A DNA stretch of 64,000 nt from Durusdinium trenchii (taxonomy: Eukaryota; Sar; Dinophyceae; Suessiales; Symbiodiniaceae). Location: the NCBI GenBank assembly GCA_963970005.1, contig CAXAMN010025695.1:309317-373316 (forward strand), in the 5' to 3' direction. How positions within the stretch are numbered: position 1 is the stretch's first letter; every line of letters begins with the position of its first letter. A program made the position numbers and the translations under genes. Below the pieces are notes generated by a model that worked only from the letters and a program-made list of their open reading frames with translations, made no database searches and was not told where the DNA came from. Shown in pieces: positions 1-8,769 of the stretch.

Positions 1-168
1 CTGCTGGATTAGCCGCAGTGGCCTGAAGGACACTAGCACCCGGTGTGGGCAGGGAGACCTGGCATTTGGTAAAAAGATCATGAAGTAGTACCCAGCCACA
101 TAGGCCCAGTGGTGGCTCACTGGGGAGCAACATCACCTGGATCTTGTCATCTTCAATGCCAATCATCT

Positions 169-930
169 TCAGCAGCTGTGAGTCATGTGATGCAGATCAT
201 ATCCATAGCTTGAGGGAGCTGAGATCCAAAGGAGGCACTGACCAGGAATGCGTTGAAGCTCACACATGACCCAATGCTGATCCCAAAGCACGAGTGAGAA
301 GACATGGGCATGATATTGGCACTGATCAGAGTAGCCACCAAACGTACACATCGTACGGTTGGCCGAGGACCATCTTGCTGGGGAAGTGAATGCCACATTA
401 GGGTATTGCAGGCGAAGGATCTGGAGTAGGTTATCTGCAATGTCGCTGCCCATCCAGCCTGGATAGCGAAGCATCTCGTCAATGCGCTGATTTCGAATAT
501 CTTTCAGCAGGGCCTCATATTGATCAAATTGGAGCACACTGCCTGCCGGTCGTTGAGCCGAAGCTGGTGGTAGTCGCAGGATGAAGTCATAGTCAATGAC
601 CGGAGCGGCATCGTTGTCTTGTAGACCCAAGTGATAGAAGAAATCCAACCTCAGCTGATGTGCGAGATGCCAGATATGCGGTGGCGTGTCATGAGACTGC
701 CAGTTCTCTATGGACTTTCCCAGGACTTCATGGACAAGTGCATATCGCCAACTCGGGAGGTCTTCAAGGTCTTCCTCAAACGACTGGATGGAGTCATGCT
801 TGTCATACTTCTCATACCAGCGATAGAGAGCCCAGCCACATGCATAATCCGCTTGATGAAAGAGGTCAACAAACAAGTGCAACTTCTTCATCGTGGTATC
901 CTGCCTTCTGCACAAGATCGAGGCAAGCAC
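169..930 (-). pseudogene. Polyprotein part, possible cysteine-protease-like domain
   Basis: 253 codons on the - strand, downstream of the methyltransferase part of the same element. A segment reading PGWMGSDIADNLLQILR, followed by HVFSLVLWDQHWVMCEL, recalls the layout of Ulp1/C48-type peptidases (a W-x-x-D start and a late H-W pair), but the catalytic cysteine region is not clear, so this is only a suggestion. Alternatives are an OTU-like or wholly unrelated domain. A stop at 169 ends the frame; the element presumably continues to the left of the window. Confidence 0.3.
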
Positions 931-1140
931 ATACGCTGTGGCAGCATCAAGGCGTCAGGAAGGTGGAATCTCCAGAACGGGTAATCTCCCATCCCACCCA
1001 ATGACACTTGATCAGCGCCGCTAGCCATGTTGTGCCTTCCATCGGAACATCTGGGAATTGGAAGTGACTTTCATCAAATTCCGATTCAACTCCATCCCAA
1101 ATGAGGATCGCGAAGGCACTGCAGATGACGGGGTGAAGCT

Positions 1141-2619
1141 TCAAAAGCCAATCCATGGCGTACTGGAGTTCATCTGTAGCACAACACCCTTCAGTACAGT
1201 TGCTAAAGTGGCATCTCTCTCAAAAAAATTGGCTCCTTGTCGTAGATGCCAAACATTGTCCTCAGCTTGAGGGTGACCTCCTGCATACACATGACCCGAG
1301 TTGATCAAAGAACGTAGGTTTTGATCTCGATGGACAACAGAAAGAATGTCACCATCTACACACTCATGAATCCTTGGGGGCTCAAGCGTAAAGCCATTGA
1401 TTCGTTGGATCTCGAAGGCTTCCCCTTGGATGACAACAATCGTTGAGTGATCAACAGCTCCAGTGAGTGCAAGCACATGGAATTCAACATGCTTGGACAT
1501 GTTCTCAACAACAACGATGTTGTTTCCAAAATGGGGAGGCAGAAACGCCCACCATTCAAAGGTAGGGAATCGTACAGAGTGGCCAGAGAATCGCTTGAGT
1601 GACCATTCATTGAACCCTTGCTCACGAAGAAAAACACGGACACTGTCAAGGTTGTGCTGATCATAGACCCGAGCGAGAAAGGATGTGGAGGGATCAGTCC
1701 ACAGCAGGATCACAGGATCAGAAGGACCATCTCCATCAAAAATATGCGCATTGAGTGCAGCCTCAAAGAAGTGATGAATGCGAGCAAATTCCTCAGATTG
1801 TGCAATCAATTCACCTGCACTGGTAGGGATCTCGATGGATTCAATCACTGCAGAGGAGACATATGGCATGGTTGGTGAGATGTCAGGGGTATCGACCTGT
1901 CCATGTGCTACAAAGCTGATGCACGCAACTTTGACGAAGGCCACATAGACATCCCACTCCTTGGAGATGATGGTAAGGTCGGAAATCAGCTCAGCCCTGG
2001 AGGCAACAATCAAACCATGTCTCAGGGTGATCTGAGTCGAAGCGTGCTGGTCGAGCCCTGTGCAGGATCGAATCAGGTCATGCGCAGTCCATGAGGGATC
2101 ACAAGAACCCTCAGCACCATGAGCTCCATTACAATCACTGATCACACACTTCATGGCGAAGGCTTCACCACTCGGGCAACGAATTCGAATGCGCTCAAAT
2201 GCATATGCTACCTTGGAGATAGTGATGAAATTCCCTTCAATTTGCACAAAAGCATTCTGGGTAGTCATGCGAGTCGACCAAATGTCATGAATGATTTGAA
2301 GGATTGGGATTGGTTCGGCTTGAATGGCTTGCAAACCTACCAAAATGGCGAGAGCAGCTTGAGGGACCGCAATGGCGTTGCCCAGGACATGATATGCATC
2401 GGTCGGCTGAAGCTCGACAAAGACCCTGGTCTGACCCCCGAGCAAAGCCACAATGCGAGTGGGCTCAATCCAATGAAAACCCTCTGACCCTCTGTGGGCA
2501 ATGTGGTGCGAGGCCAGTTCATGTTGATGCCCATAAGATGCACAAATGGTTGGAAGAGGGTCGACCGGGCTGACAACTCGTTCCCTCAAAACTGAATCGA
2601 TCACGGCATCTGGCGCCAC
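1141..2619 (-). pseudogene. Methyltransferase motif X plus long unknown polyprotein region
   Basis: 492 codons. Near residue 75 it reads AYHVLGNAIAVPQAALAI, a clear motif X (GNA) that closes the methyltransferase fold. The remaining about 400 residues have no domain I can name: mixed hydrophobic and charged sequence, no membrane helix, no reverse transcriptase motif. It is the longest open frame in the window and probably part of the same polyprotein as 169-930. Base composition is more balanced than in the GC-rich host exons. Confidence 0.5.
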
Positions 2620-2993
2620 CCTGGCCTTCTTGGAAGAGATCCACGGTTGCCATGCAATCGTTGCAGCTCATCTGAAAGAAGTAGTCCATCTCGCACATCC
2701 TGAGGGAGGGCAAAATCATATACCTCCGAGGACCACGGGCACAGTTGTGCAGCCTTCAATTGAAATTGCTCAGCAATGACAATGGGGCTCATATCAACTC
2801 TAGCCCATGCAGACAACCACCTACCCCTCATGTTATGAGACAGCAAACGGTACTCAACGACTTGCTGCCAGATCCTGCGATAGCCGCCAAGCTTCAACAG
2901 GTGAGAGATCAATCCAAAATGTGGATGCTTAATGATCTCATCGGCGCATTCAAAGACTTGGATGTTTGGCTGAAGAACAATGGTGAGAAACAC
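2601..2993 (-). pseudogene. C5-DNA methyltransferase, middle segment (motifs VI-VIII)
   Basis: This frame continues the preceding fragment. It shows VFECADEI where motif VI normally reads E-N (glutamate kept, asparagine replaced by cysteine), then GGYRRIWQQVVEYRLL and RGRWLSAW, which fit the motif VIII region with its conserved arginines. The unusual motif VI may be a lineage trait of such element-borne enzymes or a sign of decay. The frame overlaps the following fragment at about 2610, again indicating a frameshift. Confidence 0.6.
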
Positions 2994-3400
2994 AGCTTCG
3001 ATGAATACCCGGCTGCGGAATTCAGACCTTGTGCCCTACCAGCTTTACTCCATGTTACACATGGGGGAGACGCTGTGCCGACGAGGTTGGTGCGGACACG
3101 GACCTGATGACAAAGAGTGCAATCATTCACAGGGGTACAAATCCCAACATGGGAGCTGGGGCACCACGGATGCTCAGGTGGAGTCGGTCCAAAATGCACT
3201 GGCTTCACAAATTGATTAGCCCAGTTCTGCATCGTGCGAGGATCGCTATCAACATAGATTTGCTGGGAAACGTGTTGAAACTGTTCGAACTTCCCAATTG
3301 CCTCCAAGGCCTGAGACCACCCGCAGAAGGAGCCGGAAAACAGGTGCACCGCAGATATCGGCCACTGTGGTCCCTCGACATGTCGAATCGATTGGGGCAA
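2909..3400 (-). pseudogene. C5-cytosine DNA methyltransferase, N-terminal catalytic half
   Basis: The frame carries the cofactor-binding motif I (HLFSGSFCGWSQAL), an acidic motif II-like YVDSD and the catalytic loop SPPCVTWSKAG, whose cysteine is the nucleophile in this family. Spacing (about 100 residues from motif I to the PPC motif) is right for C5 methyltransferases, which transfer a methyl group from S-adenosylmethionine to carbon 5 of cytosine. The frame is lost shortly after the PPC motif and continues in 2601-2993. The catalytic residues are intact but the gene is frameshifted, so an active product is unlikely without correction or editing. Confidence 0.7.
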
Positions 3401-3714
3401 CTCTCAACTAGACTCCCAAAGAACGACACGAAGTCACCCTGCTGACAATGCAAGTCTCGCGTGGCCAGATCCTGCACTGAAATCTCCCACATATCACCTC
3501 CCGAAGGAATGAAACCCTTCCCTGGGGAAAAGCTTCTGGGCCGCACCCACATAGAAGATCCCTCAACTCCACACAATTCTCCCTGAAAAAGCACTTTCCC
3601 AGCAATGCGAACAAAGGAGCCGGCACTACCAAAGGAAATAAAAAGCTCCTCAAGAGCATGCTTCCAGGGATCTTCAATCTGTGACCTAATCATTTCAATC
3701 AACAGAGAAATCAT
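3205..3714 (-). pseudogene. N-terminal fragment of the methyltransferase polyprotein
   Basis: About 169 codons on the - strand, starting at an ATG at 3714. The sequence (start MISLLIEMIRSQIEDPW) has no motif I recognise. It is open up to roughly 3340, where the methyltransferase reading moves to another frame (fragment 2909-3400); the overlap of the two frames marks a frameshift just before motif I. Its role is inferred only from position: it precedes the methyltransferase domain of the same broken polyprotein. Confidence 0.4.
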
Positions 3715-3720
3715 GATGTC

Positions 3721-4060
3721 ACGGAGCCAAGAGAAGTCATCTGCTTAGTCGACGATGCCCCCGCCTTTCGAGGGCGGCAAACACCCCTAGGTGGCCCGAC
3801 ACCTTCAGCCACACGGCTTTGGGCCTAGATGGCTAGTAGTCTATTCTGTTCATTTTGGGTGGTCAACCACGCTTGTGATCCACAGCCATATCACGAAAGG
3901 TAGCTTCGGCTACCTGAGTTGCCTTTGCTTTAGCAATATGATATTGGGGGTGGTGAACTCTTCCCGTGCTTGAAGAGTTGCTTGATTTCAATGGTTGTAG
4001 TAATTGTTGTCCCCATTCGACTCCACCCTGCGTCGCTGAGAATTTGGCGTATCCACTGTG
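3721..4060. other. Non-coding stretch with an ACGAAAGG hairpin
   Basis: No convincing exon. It contains CACGAAAGGTAGCTTCGGC followed by TACC at about 3890-3915, a short perfect hairpin (GGTAGC/GCTACC) preceded by ACGAAAGG. The same ACGAAAGGT word recurs near 5546, 5939 and 6151. Confidence 0.4.
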
Positions 4061-4895
4061 GTCTATTGCAATCTGTGGTTTATTGCTGGCTGTACTGCTG
4101 CTTGTCGTTGCTGCTGGCTGTACTGCTGGCTGCTTGCTGTACTGCTTGCTCCTTCCTGTACTGCTTTACTGCTTGCTGCTGTGCTGCTTGTTGCTTGTTG
4201 CTTGCTGCTGTCGCTGGTGCTGGTTGCTGCTTGCTGCTGGTTGCTGCTATTGCTGCTGCTCGTTGCCGCTGGTTGCCGCTGCTGCTGCTGCTGCTGCTGC
4301 TATCTGCTGCTGCTGCCGCTGCCGCTGTTGTTGGTGCTGCTGCTGCTGCTGGTTGCTGCTGCTGCTGCTGATGCTGCTGCTGCTGATGCTGCTGCTGCTG
4401 CTGATGCTGCTGCTGCTGATCCTGCTGGTTGCTGCTGCTGTTTGGCTGTTGCTGTTGCTGCTTCCTGCTGGTTGCTGCTGTTGCTTGAATCCTGAAGGCT
4501 GCTGCTGCTTTGCTGGCTGCTGTTGCAGGTTGCCTGTGTTGGGGCTTTCCTGCTGGTGCTTTCTCCGCCCTCGACCATGACAAGTCCCCACCCTCTTTCA
4601 ATTTCGTCTGCGCAGCCCCCCCGAAACTGAACGAAAACCAAGGGTTGTGGAGGCCAAACTTGTGTGAGCTTTGGTGCTTTGCTGGTGCTGCTGCTGCTGA
4701 TCGTTGCTGCTACTGCTGCTGGTGGTTCGTGGTTGCTGCTGCTGCTGCTGCTGGTTGCTGCTGCTGCTGCCGCCGCCACTGCTGCTGCTCGTTTGCTGCT
4801 GCTGGTGCTGGCGCTACCTTTTTGCTTTGCCGCTGCTGCTTTGCTGGTTTGCTGCTGCTGCTGCTGGCTTCTTGCTTCTGCTCAGACTCTTCCAA
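4060..4895. repeat. CTG/TGC-rich imperfect trinucleotide tracts (two blocks)
   Basis: Two blocks of imperfect CTG/TGC triplets (about 4060-4560 and 4670-4895) are separated by about 110 bases of ordinary sequence. All frames are open through much of it, giving poly-Leu, poly-Ala or poly-Cys on + and poly-Gln or poly-Ser on -. Such frames are what a triplet repeat produces by itself, so I do not call a gene. Long CTG tracts form hairpins and are prone to length change. Confidence 0.8.
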
Positions 4896-4899
4896 CCTC

Positions 4900-5630
4900 T
4901 ACCTTTCGTCCACCTCCGTCGCCTCGTGGCTGGTGGTGCTCCGCCCCAAAGTCCTACGAGTGCACGGCCGCGGCTTTGATGTTCCCGCGCTCCGATGCGG
5001 TGATGTGCCGCCCGTTTGGCCACCATGTGCCAACAAGGTGCCATGCGACGGGCAACCGTTGCCAAGCACTAAGCGAAGTTGTTGGATGGATCGTTTTACA
5101 ATGACAACTGCTCTATGGGAGCATGGTTGGAACCATCTCATTGAACTGCAACCCATGAACCATGTTTTCTGCTCCATCATTTGCTTCAGAAAGATGGTGG
5201 TATTCGAGCTACGGCGTTGCGCCACGGATGGTTTTCGTGGTTTCCGCAGTGATCCGACTGGTCCAGCTTCATGTGCGAAACGAACCAAAGGTTCAGGACC
5301 AGATCATCAGGTAGACGAGAAAACGTAGTTCGAAGGATGTATATTTCTGTTTCGATTCGCTTTGGGGCACCTAAATCGATGAGGTCCCACATGAATTCCC
5401 AAATATGTTCAGTTTTGGTTGAAATTTTCGAGCAAGGATCTCAGATGCTTCCCAGAAACCATGGATCGGCGGCCTTTGAGGTGGATGGCAATCGCCTTTT
5501 GGAGGAAGAAATGAGGACGCTAGCTGCTGCTTCTTCGCATTTCACGAAAGGTAGCCCTTTAGGGGATACCTTGAGTTTGTCTTGCGAAGCAAGTGTTGGG
5601 ACGTCCGGGTCTAATAATTGATCGCTCAAT
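4900..5630. other. Unassigned stretch between repeat tracts
   Basis: Ordinary-complexity sequence with several open frames on both strands but no splice-bounded exon I can defend. It includes an ACGAAAGGT word at about 5546 followed by an imperfect hairpin (GGTAGCCCTTTAGGGGATACC, read from the + strand at 5551). Confidence 0.3.
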
Positions 5631-5832
5631 TCAGACCCCCCCCCACCCCCCCCCCTCGAATTGATTTTTCAATACAGACCCCCNNNNNNNNNNNNNNNNN
5701 NNNNNNNNNNNNNNNNNNNNNNNNNNNNNNNNNNNNNNNNNNNNNNNNNNNNNNNNNNNNNNNNNNNNNNNNNNNNNNNNNNNCCCCCTTGGAATTGATT
5801 TTTCAATACAGCCCCCCCCCCCCCTCCCCCCC
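5631..5832. repeat. C-rich minisatellite interrupted by a 100-base assembly gap
   Basis: Poly-C runs alternate with the unit GAATTGATTTTTCAATACAG (seen before and after the gap), so the N run at 5684-5783 almost certainly replaces further copies of a roughly 35-40 base tandem unit. The inner part ATTGATTTTTCAAT is a palindrome with a short T loop. The exact copy number is unknown because the N run is a placeholder. Confidence 0.75.
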
Positions 5833-5840
5833 TCTAAAAT

Positions 5841-6035
5841 CAATTCTCTCCTGGAGATCGTCTTCGTGAGCCTCTCATGATTTCAGGATAGTTGAAACCC
5901 TCTTGAACATTCAGAAAGAGTGAATATGAAATTCTAATCACGAAAGGTGTTCTGTGAAGCACGTCAATTCTCTCCTGGGGAGCGTCTTCGTGAGCCTCTT
6001 ACGGTTTCAGGATAGTTCAAATCCTATGATGTTCC
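5841..6035. repeat. Two diverged tandem copies, 124-base spacing
   Basis: The segment starting CAATTCTCTCCTGG at 5841 and again at 5965 continues with near-identical sequence (GTCTTCGTGAGCCTCT, then TTTCAGGATAGTT) for about 65 bases, so a unit of about 124 bases has been duplicated. A further ACGAAAGGT word lies between the copies. Confidence 0.7.
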
Positions 6036-8528
6036 GATTCAATGCTCACCGATGATCTGAGCCATGGGGCAAGTTTGTTTTCCTAAGAATCATTTTGAAC
6101 ATTTCGAGAGCACATGTTTGAACATTTAAAGTGCATATGAACATATATGTACGAAAGGTCGCCTCCGAGGGGATAAATCACCATGTCGAACATTGCATTT
6201 TTGTTCCTGCCTCTCGCGTTCTCTTCTCTTCCCGCTGTCCTACCTTTCGTGTCTCCCTCCTCTCAAGTTGAGATGCTGACCGGACCATGAGGGCGGGCTC
6301 ACAGCCCCTGCGGAAGAGACCGGGCCGTTCGCCTGTTGGGTCTGGCCGTTTGAGGAGGTTCGCTGTATCGAAAAAACATGTTGGTGTCAAATTTCACCCA
6401 TAAGTTCTGCTAAGCTGCTAGGCCAACTGAGGCCAAGAAACAAAGCCTTTCAGAAGAATTGGGAGCTTCGGGCCTCTTCGCCCTGCAAGAAGCTGCTCTG
6501 GTGGTGTCTCTCCAACATTGCCGCCCGGAGAGACGTCTTGATGTACTGGGGGAGGTTGCTGTGAAATAGGCACTGGCACAGAAATAGGCGCATCGCACAG
6601 TGATGGGTTTTATGATCTTCTAGAAACCGGAGTCCATGATGGTTGTACAACTGACAAAGCAAAACTGATATTCCTTCATGATGGTATTTAAAAGCTGATA
6701 AACCAGAGATCGTAGGTTTATCAGCTTTTATCGCCTGTTTGTCATCAGCTCCGTGGGGCCCCAGGAGAGTCTGAAATGCCCGGTTCCTGTGGCATGGCCG
6801 GTAGGAACTGGCCTCCTACAGTAGCAGTTGATTCCACTAAACCCGACATACCGTCGATCAGTGGCCTTTGCAAGTTCATCACGCATCGTAGACATGGACC
6901 AACCGAACAGGCGATATCCATTGTTCCTAATTCTGTCCTGCATGGATGGATCCCCACCTGGTCTTCTTGCTTGGTGCGGTAGGTTCCAAACCAGACATGC
7001 CAGACTTGTTTGCTGGGGAGCCTTGCCAAGGCAAAGATGTGACCCAGCAGTGGCACGAAAGCATGACTCTTGGTGTCCTCATGGGAAAGATGCCGCTCAT
7101 GGGATCATGACCGATCGGTTGGGTTGGGGTGGTTGATTTTAAGGGTCAATGCTTTTTTCTAGTGTCTTTTGGTTTTGATTGTTTAAAGGTATGTCATCAG
7201 TTATGTAATCATATTCCATTTATTGGTGTGCTGGAGCTTGGATTGAGACGTCCTCAAGTCCTGTCAGATATGGCAGGGTCCTTGTTTCTGGTTTGAGCAG
7301 GAGGTGTTGGTCCACATGTGGTTGACAAAAGAATCTTAGGAACTACGTCGAGGCAATGCTCCGCAACCAGTTGATTGCCGCCATCGGAAAAGAAGTGACC
7401 GTTGCAGACTTTGCGGCATACATGCGCTGCTTGGCAAGACACCAGGCCAGTAGGCAGAATTATATTCCCCACCCAGCAAGAGCGAGTAAAGATTCAATCA
7501 CTCCTGGGTGAGATCTCGGAGGTAAATGGGCCCAGGTTTGGTCAAAGCGACTGCAGGTAGTGCCGAAAGTCTTTATCTTGCATGCAGCATGCGGATCAAG
7601 GTTTGCATATATTGTACAGACGCACCATCGCTTCCTGAAACTCTGCTTTCTTTGGCCCTCCGATTCCCTCGCCGTGTATACTGTATATACACCGGATCCT
7701 CATAGGTTTGGTGTTTCGAACCTAGATGTCAACCATAGGATTATATTTGGACCATGCATCTACCATCAGGTCCAATCTTGTATTGATATTCTATACCAGC
7801 GTTATTAGGAACTACGCCTGGCACAAGGCAACACAGGCTGACCATTTGCACATGCAAAAGGGGATGTATGATATAATTATGCCCGATGAACAGTCCAGGG
7901 CGTTAGAACTTCAGTACCATCCAGCACACCCGAAAAGTTCAAAACAAGTCATTTTCCCAAGTTTCTACTGTCTTCCTTCCTTCCTTCCTTCCTTCAAGTT
8001 TCTATTCTGGCCACTTCCCTCAGTGTCGGCCTCAGAGGCTTCCACTACCGGAAGCTCTTCCAGGACTGAGATGGATTCAATGACAAAGTTGCATTGAGTT
8101 GGTGGGTGTCTAATGGATGTTGGTATTTATTTTTAGACCCTATTTATAATACACACGTGTATATATATATATACATTGTGTGTTTGTGTGACACCCCGTC
8201 TCTAGAGCGATTCACCTCCTCATCTCTTCACTTTTCATTAACCACTATTCAGATCACCCCTAGCGTGTAATCTAGTAATCCACAACAGGGGGACACAGCA
8301 TTTCACAGACTGGGTTCAACGAAGCTACCAGTGAAATGGGAAATCATCCAGCTTGGTTAGCTGGGCGTACCTGCCATGATTTTCCCCGTTTATATTTCAC
8401 CTAAACTTGCTTCCGACCTTTCGCCACCTCTGTCTCAAGTGAGAGTGTGTGTGTGTGTGTGTGTGTGTGTTTTTGATACCTTACAACAAACGAAATAAAG
8501 GTATCCTAACCTAACTTATTCCCTTCAG
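6036..8528. other. Intergenic or 5' intron region, no supported exon
   Basis: Low coding signal in all frames. It holds an ACGAAAGGT word at 6151, a long pyrimidine tract at about 6197-6265 that would serve as a splice acceptor region, a TTCC tetranucleotide run at 7971-7996, a short AT run at about 8159 and a GT dinucleotide run at about 8445-8471. The 5' exons of the gene that starts to be visible at 8529 should lie here or further left, but I could not identify them. Confidence 0.3.
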
Positions 8529-8769
8529 CCAGCCAGCTTTCACAAAGAGTGGATGTCCAAACTAAGTCCACAATAAAGGCCTGGCTCGGTCGCCAGGACG
8601 CCTACATGCCAGCGCCCTTCAGCTTCGCCGTGCGCCGCTCCGAGCAGCATTCCCCCGAGGGCACCATCTCCATCGAGGAGCTCACCACTGTGGGCGGCGG
8701 CTCTGGTCCTGCGCAACCGGTCTGCAGCATGTCCTCGACTGGGCGAGCACAAGGCCCAGCTGAGGATAG
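8529..8769 (+). CDS. Exon 1 (first visible) of the 16-exon gene
   Basis: The acceptor is a pyrimidine-rich tract ending TTCAG at 8528; the donor is AG/GTGAGT. It begins in phase 1, so at least one upstream exon exists. The frame gives FSFAVRRSEQHSPEGTISIE and then a Gly-rich turn. A frame starting at an in-frame GTG (8549) is also open, but the acceptor and the phase argue for an internal exon. Confidence 0.65.

Larger units (their letters stand above)
1..3714 (-). mobile_element. Decayed retroelement polyprotein with C5-DNA methyltransferase, truncated by window edge
   Basis: Five long - strand frames lie head to tail (3714 down to 169) and jump frame at about 3400-3340, 2990-2910 and 2610, so one ancestral polyprotein has been broken by frameshifts. 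In order they give an unrecognised N-terminal part, a cytosine-5 methyltransferase, a long region of unknown fold and a possible protease-like part. Dinoflagellate retrotransposons are known to have captured DNA methyltransferases; that this is such an element is inferred from the polyprotein layout, because no reverse transcriptase is visible inside the window. The element continues beyond base 1. It lies on the opposite strand to all host exons found here. Confidence 0.6.

Noticed and set aside
4080-4601. - strand poly-Gln/Ser frame of 173 codons
   Set aside because: A CTG/TGC repeat opens every frame; no flanking coding signal or splice context supports a gene.
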